Shown here in pieces: positions 1-12,490 of a stretch of 64,000 bases of DNA. The DNA comes from Hyposmocoma kahamanoa. Lineage: Eukaryota > Arthropoda > Insecta > Lepidoptera > Cosmopterigidae. A program made the position numbers and the translations under genes. Where the stretch lies: assembly GCF_003589595.1 (NCBI RefSeq), contig NW_020656077.1, positions 5,706,598 through 5,770,597 on the forward strand, read 5' to 3'. Below the pieces are notes generated by a model that saw nothing but the letters and a program-made list of their open reading frames with translations, was not told where the DNA came from and ran no database searches. Numbering within the stretch: position 1 is the first letter of the stretch; each line of letters opens with the position of its first letter.

Positions 1-576
1 AAGATCTGTCATTGTGTAGCTTGATGTGCTGCCATCTGTACATTTTGTGTTTTCTAAATCAAGTTAAAGAAGTGAAATACTGCGTTAAAAATAAAATTAC
101 TTTCCCATTTATTTATGATCAATTAAAAATGAATCAATTATTTTTAACAAATTCACCTGTAACTTGATTGTTTTCCAGATGCTAACACCTTGTATTACCC
201 GTATGTGTAATTTTAATTTATCCTTGCTTAGCGAAAGGGTTATATATTTTACTACCCTGGAGTATAAAAACCCCTCATTCTGCAATTATATATGGAAGTT
301 GTATTCGAGAATTGTACTGAATTGGTTTTTTTCAATCAAGGCACATATTTTTTCATTGTGTTATTTCTGATGTTTAACTATAATTAAAAATTTATGTATT
401 TTTCACCAAAAATAAAAAGATTCTTAATTCCAAATAAAAAATAAATATCAAGCCAAATTATTAAACATTTAGTTAAAATTAGTAACATAAATGCCGAAAG
501 GGACGATCGAGAACGTTGATGTAGTGCAACTACTATAATTGAACCAGAATTGCGGCCTGCATTAATAATAATATAA

Positions 577-784
577 TAACGCACACACTCAACATAGCCC
601 CGCACTAGGGAAAACCCTGAGTCGCGGGTGCTATGGCCACACACATAAACAAACACAAATTACACCCAAACACACAAAGGAAATAAATGTAGGCCATACA
701 AATATTTCTCCCGGCACGGGAATCGAACCTGGGACCTCTGCGTGGCAGTCCGGCGTGGTAACCGTTCGGGCACGAGGCAGTTAG
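577..784 (-). mobile_element. tRNA-derived SINE, copy 1
   Basis: The minus strand carries a tRNA-like head, with an A-box region around GGCCGAACGG (here mutated) and a B-box GGTTCGATTCC (here as its complement near 718-733). A shared body follows, with ATATTTGTATGGCCTACATTT and a tail of short GTGTGTG and GTTATTAT motifs. At least five other copies in the window share the same order of motifs. This copy has several substitutions and is otherwise near full length (about 208 bp). Open frames called across it are not genes. Confidence 0.85.
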
Positions 785-1538
785 CATTGACGGTGTTGTT
801 CGAGTCTAACTGGAGCTGACTAACTCCTGTTGGTCAACTCCGTTAGACGTGAACAATACGGTCCTGTCTTGTGTTGTGCGTTTATTATAGTAATTTAGTC
901 ATGGAATAAAATAAAATATATATCGTAGCTTAGAAAACTTGATCTGATGTTAGAAAACGTGTCAACGTAATCATCGACTCTATTGAGTGAAGAATAAAAA
1001 ATCACATGCAAACAATCATATGAAATACAATAATTAATAGCGACGTACTTATTAAGTAACTGAATATTAATATTAACTGACAAGAAATCTATTATTATAC
1101 GTACAGATTTTAAAACCACGCTTTTTCTGAGAAACGAAACGCGAAAGTATTTCATAAAATTTACTTAATTTCGGAGAACCAAATGTGAGGAGTCAATGCG
1201 GAAGGAATATCTCAGCAACTTTAAAAGCGACATCGTAAGCGATCCTTGACTCTTTATAATAGAGCTTGTGAGACATTTTAGGAATTTTACATTGCCTGTC
1301 CTCTATTTCAGGACAATATTTTATAATTTACTTATTTTAGATTCATGCAAATTTGAAGCTTGTACGTTAGTCCCTAGACAACATTTTTTGTTTAAAAAGT
1401 GCTTTGTTTATAATAGCATGTTTTCAATTTTTTTATTTGTCTAGGAGTTACTAAGCCGAATTTTGTATCATTTTCGAGAGAAACTTATTACTACCTAACT
1501 AATTTTTACAATAAGTAAGCGAGTCGCCACATTTGGTG

Positions 1539-1680
1539 ACGCGGAATCTGCTTGAGCCGGTCAGAAAAAGCTTGTCAAAAAGCTTTTTTTTATCGGCTTT
1601 ATGATTCCATATCGATAAGTGTGGTGACTCCCTTACGTGATACAAATCTGCGAAAGCTTTCCTTATAAAACAAAGTTCTA
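1539..1680 (+). repeat. Unnamed dispersed repeat, copy 1
   Basis: A segment opening ACGCGGAATCTGCTTGAGCC, with GATAAGTGTGGTGACTCC about 70 bp further on, recurs in the same order at 8610-8760. The two are clearly related but diverged. I cannot assign a class; no coding potential or terminal repeat is visible. Confidence 0.55.
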
Positions 1681-2401
1681 ACATCTAAAATAGATTGACT
1701 TCCCAGTTCCGTTTTGAACGTTTTAAAAGAATAATTGTGTAATAAAGTGCAATAACGTAGCCGTATTTCCGCAACCGATAGCAAATCGAGAATGCTCGAA
1801 TTTTCCCGTTCCTATATCGTGAAGATTCAATAAAAAGATTTTTATTAGTAGCGGAATGTTCATTGTTCGCGCGCGTGAATGAATAATGAAAAGGTTTCAA
1901 TTAAAACTGGCAGTTTTTGTAGTGGAAATACAGCGCCCCTTCCGCTGAAAAAAGAAACAAATTTTCTGTGAAAATGTTGGGAGATTATTACCAGAATTAG
2001 GAATGCACTTGTATGTATTATGTATTCACGTCATTGTTACTTTTTCGTAGTCGAGTAAAACGAAAAAAAAGCCATGCAGGAATAACAAAGCGAGCCCGTT
2101 TGTAACGAATATAAAAACGAAAGCGCTCTGCGATAGTGAAAGTTTGATGTGTAGGCAAATGTCCCGCTTTCAGGCGAAGGTTTCCGTGCTTCTACAGCTC
2201 GCTTCGAAATAGGGGCGAAGTTTTCCCAAATCCGCTAGCCTTAAGCCTTTTCCGCGCTACGCACATGTTTTATTGTAGAGCGTGATTGAACTTTTAAGTA
2301 ATCAACGTGTATGGGAATTAAATTTGAAATATAGTGCATATAGTAAGTGACTGAAACCTATGTCAGGCTCATAGTATATGGAAAACTATGCCTACCCCAA
2401 T

Positions 2402-2461
2402 GGGAAAATGTTGTGAGGTATATTTATGTAGTAACTACTATTTATGACAACATTTTCTCCA
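2402..2461. repeat. Small hairpin
   Basis: Arms around GGGAAAATGTTGTG and GACAACATTTTCTCC pair over about 12 bp, with an AT-rich centre containing the short palindrome TAGTAACTACTA. No terminal duplication is seen. It could be a tiny MITE relic or chance in AT-rich DNA. Confidence 0.45.
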
Positions 2462-5400
2462 TATCTTTACTCGGTTCAACTTCTATTTTTTAAAGTTTTT
2501 TTCAAAATTTGAGAACGACATTGTAATTTTGTGCATATTAGATTAAATCTTGATATATAACCGATATAACCACATTAGAGAAATTTATGACAACTTTATA
2601 TACTCTTTAAAGTAGTCATACTTTGTGAAATGCAATGTATGTGTATTGCCTACACCCACGTGTAAATCCTAGTGAGTCGCCAGTTACGGTATTCCGTAAC
2701 AGGCCGGCCATAAAACAATGCATCGAGCACGTGCCTGTTTACACTTTGGAGTTCACAACCAAGGTCGTACGCATTTGTAAGGATGTACCATGTAGGCTGC
2801 GTACGAACAAATAATAAAGATTTAGTAACCGGCTCATTTCACACGGTACAGTTTATATTTCAATCGTAATGAGTTTTTTTTTGCAAATTAGTACAAAATG
2901 ATGTTTACGATTTTATCATTTTGTATTTTCATGCCTCAAAATGTATGCAGATTGATTAAGCCTCGTCACGCCTACCAATGGGAGCGCGCCACATCTGCTG
3001 TAGGTCTGAGCAGTAGTTCAATTTGAAAGCTCTAGACTTGCTCTGGCCCTTGACTTCTGAGAGCAGCACCGTAGGAGCATAATTATTTTGTTCCGAGTGC
3101 GCGTTGTTAAGAAGAGCCCTCATCTAAAGACTGCTTACTGAATCACTACTTAGCATCATGTTATTTAAATAGAAACAGCAATATAATGTTTATAATGGTC
3201 GATTGAACGTGGGATGACAACTCGCTCACTGGAAATTCTAAAGCGTCGCTCTGAATTGAAGGCGTCCGCCTTCTCTTTATTGTCATTGAAATCGCTATGA
3301 CGTTATGGTGATTATTTATGAATGGCTTAAATAGTCGGGCATTGTGGAATTAGTCATTTATCTCGGTATGTTGTTTACCCACAATCGTGTTAGATAGTTG
3401 TCGATAAGGAGACACGTGGTTGCGGGGTCGACGACCCGACATACTCGTGCTCGCCGACAGCTCGGTAATAATAATAAAATGTTTCCGTGCGACTGGTTCA
3501 AGGGCGAGCCGCTGATATCGGCGCTGCTATATTTAGATTTAGCTTTGTGTGATGTGGATATGTTTATATTTGTCTTCAAAAACGATTGTCTCCCTACGGA
3601 CCTGTGTTCCAGGTTCTATCACCCTATGTTCATGTCACTTTGTTTCTCGACTTCTCTTCCTTGGTTAAATGATTTTTAAGACTTCGTCCCCAATTACAAT
3701 CTTCAAACTAACAATTATGATTAAACGTTAAAACCCGTCGTTTGCCAAATATGCGAAGCACGAGTAGCCATGTAGCCACAATTTTAGTTACGGTATTTAA
3801 TGCGAAACAAAGTGCTTCATTAACGTATCAGTCAGGTGACTAACATGCAATTCCACACACGGCAGTTGATTACATTTTGCATGTCCGATCAATATCTGCC
3901 TCTTCATATTTAGGGCAATAGAAGCGATGCGGTGCGTGTGTAGAGCAGCCCCAATAAATTTCGCTCTCACTTTCGTAACGCTACAGCGGCTGTGTGCATG
4001 AAAACGAGCTGAATGGGCCGACGGAGCTGTTCATTTTGAGTCTGTGATGTTGAATTTCGCATATAATCGAGTCATTGCGTTCGGATAATGGAGTAGCCTC
4101 GTATGTCCCGCTAGACCAGATGAATGCTTGCGTACTCTATGCCCTATTAGTCTCCCGCATTATGTGTGCACGTATCACGTATTGCCTATATTGGTAGGAT
4201 TTCTGGGAATGAATTCAAGAACTTTAAGTTTATTGTGTTTGCACAAGTTGAGATACATTATGATTTACTCTAGAATATAAATTATATTCAGATGTAATGG
4301 CGTCAAATTTAAATATTTGAGTAAACGTAAAGCGTGCACCTTACATCACCGTTAGCGGTATTGGCGAATAAAAACGTCACTCGTCACGCGGCCTGCATTC
4401 ATTCATACAAAATGTTGAATGTTGTAATGGGGTCGTTAACCGTGGTGACGTCACGTAATTGCCGGCTCCCTTCGTCAGCCGTTGGTTGAAATCAAAACGT
4501 CGGGATTTAATAACAAATCTGTAGGTCAAGCACATTATCGCTTGTCACATTCGCACTATATATATATCTGGTTCAAATTAATTATTTTTACTCTACGAAC
4601 CACTTCATAGTCTGTAGCGAACTCACAAAAACTGATTCCGCGAGAGAATGTTGACATAGTTCTTTGTCAGTATCGCGCGAGCATATTCTCAGAGAAACCA
4701 TTCCTAGTCTTTGTATGAAAGATGTGAAACAACTGAGTTGTTAGAAAACAATGATTGTTACTTCAACAAGCAGTCGATGATGGCAGCAATGGTTGATAGA
4801 ATAAATCTTTCATTCATTATGCAAACACAATGACGTAACATAGACTTACATCGATGAACGTATGTATATGTAAAAGAGGCCATTGTCAAGGACCTTGTTC
4901 TGAGCGCAATCGGAAAGGTAAATGACTTCCATGCACACACATCTATACAATCTACAAGTATGTTTTAAAGTTCCGCCAAGAAGTATGAAATAACTAATAC
5001 AGGCGATACGTTGCACGCGGTCTTGTGCGCTCTTTGCCTGATGACGTCACCCACCCCCGTCCGACCTTTGCGTACAGCATTTGAATATTATTTAGTAGTG
5101 GCAGTTTTTAAGTTATCCTCATTTATGCAGTGCATTTTCAAAGTTATTCCAATTTTTGTAGTGCATTTATTAAGTCATTCCACTTTTTAAAATGCAATTT
5201 CGATTACCTCGTCGGGTCTAGGCGTTGTCTTCGGCTCATTACGCCCCATTAACTGTATACCAAATTTTCCCATAATGCGACGTCTAATGTGCCGACCTCG
5301 ATATTTGAGACGTAACCTGTCTTTAAACATTAATTAGGACGTACAAGGTAATTTCTTTGTTCTTCTAAAATGTATATGAACTTAGCGAAATTTTGCCACA

Positions 5401-7524
5401 CTTTTTACTTTAGATGCGGAAATGTAGATCTTTGGCATAGCCAATTTATGTCAGTAAAATTGCATTACGGCACTAGTCAATTGAATCGCGAAACCTTTTA
5501 CGGAACACCAGAGCTGTAAAAAGTTTAGTTGAAACCGCATCCAAAGAGGGTGCGCATTTCTTTAATCTGCGGCTTTGACGGTACATAACGGGGCGCGCGT
5601 CTATACATTGAAGTACATATATCTACATTAAAGGTCACGACCGCCACTCCATGTACTCAGATAGTACGTACCTAAAGGGAGTTCTTTATTGAACAGTCTT
5701 GGGCGGGAAAGGGGTCGCTTTATTAGGTCAGTAACACTTGTAATCCGTTTGTTTACATTCGTGGAGCATTGTTGATTAATTCATCCGTCTTATCAGATAT
5801 CTTCACTTTATGTAATAGTCAAAGTATTAAATATATTATGTTTACCTACACAATCGACCCGACGACAGTCCCGTGATATTCTATTTACCTCAATTATTAC
5901 TATGTTTCATATCGCGTCCTTGAATACTCATACCAGCAAAAATTAGAGTGACTTACTGTCCAAAATAAACACACCAAAGTTCGGTGTAGTAATTGTCTAA
6001 CTCTAGTTAGCGTTGCCTTCCCGGGTCTCGACTTAGATGTTTTGCAAGAAACCTTAGTAAGCCACAATTTGATTATAGTATGTTTCAATATTTACTTGTC
6101 TAAGACGGTTGTTCGAATGCAATCCACCTGTTGCCGAAAGTTGCACCTAGCTACACCACGACTCTGGCATTCACAAGGGCGCGTGACGGCGCTAACCAAA
6201 ATAACTCGCTGTAACCGACCGCATAACGCGACGTAATGTTATTTCTATTTATGGAAGCTCCTAATTAAAAACACCCACTTTTGTATAATCATCAACCACA
6301 AACTGCTGCTGGAATGCTTGAGTTTAATATCGTGCAAGCATGCGACCCATTTTATTAACCAACTTTTTTCCTCAAAAAACTCAACTTCTGAATAAAGGAC
6401 TTTACAGGTCTTTATAAATGTTTTTCGAGCAACGTTTTGTGTGAGGTTTGCTTTGTTTTGTAACTTGAAAAAATGTTAATGCGGGTAAGTTTAGCGAAAT
6501 TTCTTAAAAACGTTTCACCTACTTGTTATCTTTTCTTAACAATTAAAACAAACCCGTTTGTTTATTTTGTCGTCATGGTGAAAACGATTGTTTGAACCAG
6601 AAAAAGTAAACATTTTATTTATTATCCTGGTTCTTAATTAAAAATGTCAACGTTGTGGATTTTTTTGTGGCGACGGCAGTCGAAACAGATGATTTTGATG
6701 AATAAATACCGTTTACCTTCTATTGTTGATACTCGAACATGCATAAAAAGTAAACCGGTCAGAGAGCCTTTTATCGTTTCTCGCGGCAGCTCAACGAAAC
6801 GAAGTAATAATAGTAATAACAGTCAATCTCACGTCATTCATTTTCTCTTTTTCTCGTAACAATACAGTTATGGCTCGACTTTTTTTGTAGATACGCAAAG
6901 GGATAGCTCGACGGCGTTTAATAATATGTAAAGGAAGGCAAGGTTACACGCACACTTGTGCATCGACGTGCTCGTGTAAGGTGTGCTTGTAGTGGAGGGA
7001 ATCCCCAACTTTTTACAAACACAATCAAAGTTATGTAATGTTTGCTCGTATCCGCCGGCGCACAAGACCTGCTACTGTTGGTACGAATGCGCAACTACAC
7101 ATTACTTAATGCTTCGACTATTAGTCATAGGTCATTAACATTCTTTTAAATGGTGTTTACTTTTCGCAAATTTATTATTTTGATTTGTTTGACCAGTCTG
7201 TTACGTTATTATTACTTTTAGGAATTACCACACTCTTCCTATACAAAAGTTGTGTATGTAATAACGAAGTATTTTAAGGATCATATGCCAAAGTTTCTGA
7301 AAAATCGAAAGTATCCACGTACTATAAGCGATAAGTATTTAATTGTCGTCTAAAAACAAATTACAAAAGTAGTTGGGTATGAACATATCCTCGGTGTTTT
7401 GTAGAAAGGGCGCTATTTCGAAAATTTCTGGGGAGCATGTGTTACTTTTTCACGACTGCTTTTAGTCTTCGTTTAAATTAATTTTAAAACTTAAACTTAA
7501 TTAAGAGTCGCTGCTACCTCAGAC

Positions 7525-7850
7525 CGAATTCAAATTTTTCCCGTACTGAATCGGTTCTATTGCGCCAGTCGAGTCGCAGGAACACACACTTTATTTCAGA
7601 ATTTAGTTTTTTACAAACGACATTAAAGCGTATTGAAAAAGGCCTATTTTCTTGTAAAATTTCGAGGTAACTTTGTGTTTTTTTTCTATCGTGAAAATTT
7701 CACACCCTATAATATCACCCTATATAATCAGTGTTTATAAATTGAGGAATTTTACTGTAGATTTTTTCCAAAGTGATCGATACAACACATTCAGTGTTAT
7801 TCGGAATCAACCAAAGCCATTATTGAGCTTGTACTGATTCTTAAACCAAA
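7525..7850 (-). repeat. Repeat X, copy A (no insertions)
   Basis: This copy shares a series of blocks with copies B (9.2-11.2 kb) and C (21.5 kb): GAATTCAAATTTTTCCCGTA, GGTTCTATTGCGCCAGTCGA, TTTTTTACAAACGACATTAA, CTTGTAAAATTTCGAGG, TCCAAAGTGATCGAT and CGGAATCAACCAAAGCCAT. On the minus strand copies A and C both continue from a short open frame ending Asn-Gly-Phe-Gly-stop just before the block. X may therefore be the 3' end of a Tc1/mariner-like element; strand is given on that assumption. About 45 bp around the site used by the Tc1 element in copy B are missing here. Confidence 0.65.
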
Positions 7851-8395
7851 ATTTTGTTTTAAAACACGACGTAAATATTTTAAAACGGTCAGTCAAAAAT
7901 TTTTCGAAATGCACTGTACCACATTCTACAATACACCGACGATATGCAATGTGACGAGATAAATTACGTTGTAACTTTCTCGAAAACAATTATCGTCTCA
8001 GTGACAATTAGTCTAAGAAAGATACATTTCAAATCGCATGCTCGAAAATAGATTAAAATGTCCTCTGGCAACAGTCAACTGATGTATCACATATCGAATA
8101 AACCAATCTAAACAGAAACTCAAGGTGGGTCTATTATAACCATAAAGAGGTTAATGTTTAGGACGTTGCAAATGATATAAGAGCAATGCAAGTAGGTGAG
8201 TGAGTACAACCGGTCGCATTCCTAGCGGACCAGTATTTGATGCAATTGCACCGCTAATAATCACCCGACGTGTCGTATAAACTTACCGTAAATATTATGC
8301 AATTCATTGATACATAGTTTTTGCCGCTTCTCGCTGACTCTAGTTTCTTGTTTTCTGCTTTATTTTCCACTCGGATGCAAAATTGGAAATGCTCT

Positions 8396-8415
8396 TACCG
8401 TACCGTACCGTACCG
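8396..8415 (+). repeat. Microsatellite (TACCG)4
   Basis: Four perfect TACCG units stand in series, an unusual 5-bp motif for this AT-rich DNA. Confidence 0.85.
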
Positions 8416-8609
8416 GAACTCGCTACCGTTACTATTATTACATTACCTAGAGATTTTAAAGAGCAACGAAGTATTTACATTTTTTCATTAACAGACTAAT
8501 TATTATTCTGATGCGTATCGTTTTTACAATTTTATTTTTAATTTCTTCGTATTATAATTTTTGTTACTCACTATTCTCTCTAATGAGCTTATGGAAAACA
8601 CAATTATGA

Positions 8610-8760
8610 ACGCGGAGTCTGTTTGAGCCGGTCGTTAGAAAAAAAGGACGTTGTGTGTTTCGCTTCTTAATTTTTTCTGATCTGATAAGTGTGATGAGAT
8701 AAGTCCTTTATGATGAACAATGTGATAGGCTGAAGTACTTTTTCCTTTACTGTTTATATT
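8610..8760 (+). repeat. Unnamed dispersed repeat, copy 2
   Basis: This is the counterpart of the repeat at 1539-1680. It opens ACGCGGAGTCTGTTTGAGCC, then has GATAAGTGTGATGAGATAAG and a T-rich end (ACTTTTTCCTTTACTG). The opening 24 bases differ at two positions; the rest is less similar and has small length differences. Confidence 0.55.
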
Positions 8761-9631
8761 CCTACCTTACCGTACTTGTTAGAGGACAGGACACAACAAA
8801 CGGTAATTTATAAGAGAGGCACGCGCTACGAAGCGACGGGCGGTCTAAATGAAGTTGCGTTGACATAAGATAATTCCTTTTTGTACGCGTATCACATTAA
8901 CGACAATGACCCTAACAGCTGACTTTACTACACTATCCGCGCACTACATGATTGTGTATCGAAATCTTACTAATGGGTCACTTTATTTGAAGTTTATTTT
9001 ATTTTTATTAGTTGCCTTTGTGTGAATTGGAGTTGGGAAAAGGTAATGTTCATATATCGACTGATTAATAATGCCCGCTAGTATGTTAAACGAGTAAACA
9101 ACCGTTCTATTAATAGGACGGAACTAACAGGACAATTTCCTTTTGATTCTATAACTTAAATGTCGATACGACCTCGAATTCAAGTTTTTTACTTACTAAA
9201 TATAGTCGCATGAAATAGGCTCTATTGCGCGAGTCGAGTGGCAGGGACACTGGCTTTATTGCAGAATTCATTTTTTTTTTTACAAACAAAATTAAAGTCA
9301 TTTGAAAAATGTATAACGTACAGCCATGGCCAAAAGTATTGAGCGCCCTAAAAATCCCAAACGTGCGCAATAAGTATTGCAGAAAACAGGTCCTTACGAA
9401 AAAATTATCCTTAACAATAGTTAAGGATTATTTTTTCGACACCTATAAAGGTTTAAAAACAATGCTCCCCCACCGCAACTAGCAATAAAACACCTGGTGC
9501 CATAAAATTTGTCATATTACCATTTTTGTATTTATTTCTCAGTTTACTACTATCGCTCGTTACTTACACATCCAGTGATCTAGTGCGCTTTTGGTGTTTT
9601 GTTTAGTTCCACTTACTGATATTGTTGTAAT

Positions 9632-10577
9632 ATGCCTAAAAGAAACTAACTTAGAACAACATGTACAGCTTTTGCATGAGCAAAGGAAATCACAGGTAGA
9701 GATTTCTGAGGGTCGTATTCCAGAACTCTACTCAATGCTCAAGTCAGGACTTGAGCAGACTTGAGTATGATTTCAAGCACTTGAAATACGACCCTAAAGG
9801 CAAGGACTTGAGTATGATTTTCAGTGCTCACTGCAATACTCAAGTCCTGACTTGAGCATTGAGTAGAGTTCTAGAATACGACCCTAAGATTGTGATTTGT
9901 GCAATATGCTATTGAGCGATTCGTTGCTACTGGGTCTTACAGTAACAGACACAGAACAGGGCTCAAACGCGTCACCACAGACCGAGGGGACCCAAAGTTA
10001 ATGAGAGAGTAGTTAAAAATTCGGAAGAATCTTCTTCAGACATCGCTGCTGACATGTCACTCGCAATTATGAGATCAATTTTTGCTCGCACTACTCCAAG
10101 AAGACTTCAGGAAGTTGGCCTGAAAGGCTGTAAAGCCACTCTTGCCTGTATAGTATCAACCGTGAAAAACGGCGGAGGCAGCTTAATGATCCGGGGCTGC
10201 AGGACTGTTCCAGGAGTTGGCGAAATGTTTGTGTTAACGTCCTGGAATCTGCGTTGCTGCTCTCATTTTCAACACTTTTTGGCGATACTAAATATGGATG
10301 GCATTAAATTCCAGCAGGGTAGCGCACCATGTCATAAATCTGCCTACACTTTGACATGGTTTCGAGAAAAGAACATTGAGCTTCTGGAGTGGCCTGCCCA
10401 GTCTCCGGACCTAAACACCATAGAACGTCAGGCGCCACTCATTAGACACAGAGGAAGAACTAAAACGCCGTCTGCGCCAAGAATCGAACTATAAGTCCTA
10501 AAGGCTGTAAAAATCCCATTAGCGCTCTACCAAAAAGAATTTCTGCCGTATTTAACGCAAAGGGTGGACCTACGTAA
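9632..10577 (+). pseudogene. Tc1-like transposase pseudogene
   Basis: An ATG at 9632 (MPKRN) is followed by a frameshift to LEQHVQLLHEQRKSQVEIS, then the MITE. The frame resumes with degenerate DNA-binding residues, and then a 146-codon open stretch (10054-10494). That stretch has VSTVKNGGGSLMIRGC (family: VKHGGGSVMVWGC), FQQGSAPCHK (family: FQQDNAPCH) and WPAQSPDLNTIE. The Asp of QQDNAPCH, the second catalytic acid, is Gly here, while the Glu of the final NxIE remains. A last frameshifted piece near 10555 gives the usual AKGGPT ending. It cannot encode an active enzyme. Confidence 0.85.
9710..9884. mobile_element. MITE Q copy 1, inside the Tc1-like element
   Basis: This 175-bp element has inverted repeats of about 45 bp: GGGTCGTATTCCAGAACTCT at the left and the complement AGAGTTCTAGAATACGACCC at the right, continuing into CTCAATGCTCAAGTC. 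The flanks are TGA and TAA, probably a 3-bp target duplication. Two sister copies occur at 23976-24136 and 31754-31903. It lies in the 5' part of the Tc1-like transposase frame, so it arrived after that element. Confidence 0.85.
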
Positions 10578-10873
10578 CATTGATTTTCTTTTAATAAATA
10601 GTAATATTAACATGTGTAAACTGTTTCAAATTATTTCATTTTCGTATTCCCCAAAAACTAAGTTGTCATGGGTGCTTAATACTTTTCGCCAACGCTGTAT
10701 ACTTTCCGTGTTATATTTAGTTCAGTTAATATAAAAAAAGATCATTGGTATATGTAAAGCACCTATTGAATACAGCGGATTTCTTGTAAAATTTTGAGGT
10801 AAGTTTGGTTTATTATCGTGAAAGTTTTTAGGAATCGTGTTTCCACACCGTATACTAATCAGTGTATATCCCC

Positions 10874-11101
10874 CATTGACTTACAATTATATGGATGTCG
10901 GGTCCGCGCTAAAAAGTGTCCGCACTTGTAAGGCGCTAAAATCGTATACAGAGCGCGACACTCCGCTTTAGTCTTCATTTGTTCTACTGACAGCGCGATA
11001 CTGCGATGACATTACAATTTAAATTTCGAATAGGTTGACTTGGGACATTTTTTTCGTGGTTTTTGTATTAGACCCGTCGTCCATTTATTTGTAAGTCAAT
11101 G
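10874..11101 (+). mobile_element. hAT-like MITE R, copy 1, inside repeat X
   Basis: This 228-bp element has inverted ends CATTGACTTACAATTATATG and (complement of the right end) CATTGACTTACAAATAAATG, followed by GGACGNCGGGTC. It is flanked by 8-bp duplications ATATCCCC and ACATCCCC (one mismatch). An 8-bp duplication fits hAT (also P or Merlin) transposition. No coding capacity is visible. The sister copy is at 59466-59748 in the opposite orientation. Confidence 0.87.
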
Positions 11102-11463
11102 ACATCCCCAATTTTTTATATATAATATTTTCCAAAGCGATTGAATTAACACTAACTGTTTCAACCAAAGTTATTTGACGTTGTATCGACTCGTAACGCG
11201 CTGTGGAAATTAAAAATAATGTGACCAGACAACAACACCGATTACAAACCTAGTTTCAAAAAGGAAATTCCCTTTACTAACCCGAGCAACAAAAAAGATA
11301 CTAAATTAACTTAAGAATATTTGTTTCTGAAATTGGTTCTATTGATAATTGAACCCGGAACGTTTTAATTTAGCAACCACATAACTAATCGCTGGGACAC
11401 CAAAATTGTCTTTAAACTGTTTTCTGTTGTTAGCGTTAACACGATTTAACAAGTTTTAGATTT

Positions 11464-11514
11464 GTATATACATATAATATATATGTATATACATATAATA
11501 TATATGTATATACA
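11464..11514 (+). repeat. AT-rich tandem repeat, 21-bp unit
   Basis: There are 2.4 copies of a 21-bp unit built from GTATATACATATAATATATA plus T. Each unit is itself nearly palindromic, so the tract can form cruciforms or slip. Confidence 0.8.
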
Positions 11515-12354
11515 TTCAAAAACAGTTTTCAAAAATTTGTACGGTCAACAGCACGTCAAGCTATACACCTTTGTTCGATTATAGAGCAACGGAACAAGGT
11601 CCGTCAACGTGATGTGCTTCCGTCTGCACTTGACTGGATATTTTGCATAGTGACTTGGAGTAGATTCCTTTATTCTGATATTCATAGTACCACAGTAGTG
11701 TCACAGTATAATAAGACAAGAATAGTAACTCCATATAAATGTGGCAGCGCGTCTCGGTATGTGTGCGCGCTCGCCGCGTACCGTGTACGTACACACCACG
11801 GAAGGCAAAAACAATGGGAGGGCCTTAAGGCTCGATTACTATCAGACCCGCTCTCGCCAAAACTCACACTATCATTTTGTTACGCACTATAAAATCTTGA
11901 TAATGTTTGGTCGTAGTTTCTTATTTAAAAAGATTTAACAAATTCTGGACTGTTAAAATAACTTATTAAGGCATATCGTTGTAAGTTCAATATCTGTTAT
12001 TGCAAGTTACTACGTTTTGATTTTATATTGAAATTTCATTCAATGTATTGCCATCTAGCGGCAATAGCTATAAGACGACTACCGATTAACGCCTATTAAC
12101 GTTGTCCAAAAAAGTGTACCTCATTGAAGCGTTAATAAATTTTGCTTTATACGATAAACAGAAAATGGAAAATTTATTAAAATAAAATAAAAATTAACGA
12201 TGATATGACACACTACCATAGTAATATTACACGTGCGACTATAGTTTTTATTATCTAAATAAAGCATTTTCGCCACGATTTTCGAAATAATATATTTAAT
12301 TAATGACTTTTGTAACTATAGTGAAACAATAGGGTGGTTTACATTAAATTAGAC

Positions 12355-12490
12355 ATAACTGGTTGATGACTGTACCGCCTCAGTCAACCGTGACGATGGG
12401 ACCTGTACAGGGCCCGAAACGTCGGTTTGTTTGAAAAAACAAGTATACGCGATTTAAATCCGGAAAAATAGTTTCAATTCGTAAGTATGT
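12355..12490 (+). repeat. Possible LINE 3'-tail repeat
   Basis: The stretch with GACTGTACCGCCTCAGTCAA, CCCGAAACGTCGG and ATACGCGATTTAAATCCGG resembles the non-coding tail of a LINE family I recall from Lepidoptera ('gaaacgtcgg ... acgcgattaaatccc'). No reverse-transcriptase residues are attached. There is only one copy in the window, so the call rests on memory. Confidence 0.4.

Larger units (their letters stand above)
9321..10697 (+). mobile_element. Tc1-like DNA transposon with inverted repeats and TA duplication
   Basis: The left end reads CAGCCATGGCCAAAAGTATT after TA (9319-9320). The right end, on the other strand, reads CAGCGTTGGCGAAAAGTATT, with TA at 10698-10699. These pair as inverted repeats of Tc1 type. 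The interior has a degenerate transposase and a MITE (9710-9884). Without the MITE the element is about 1.2 kb, shorter than a typical Tc1 (1.3-1.6 kb). It is inserted in repeat X copy B, and copy C shows the empty site. It is dead, since its transposase is frameshifted and lacks a catalytic residue. Confidence 0.88.
9175..11195 (-). repeat. Repeat X, copy B, interrupted by two transposons
   Basis: The copy is in three pieces: 9175-9320, 10698-10873 and 11102 to about 11195. Removing the Tc1-like element (9321-10697) and the MITE (10874-11101) with one target duplication each gives a continuous sequence collinear with copy C. Copy C shows the undisturbed sites: ATCGTATACT for the Tc1 insertion and GTATATCCTCAATT for the MITE. 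This copy thus predates both insertions. Confidence 0.75.
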
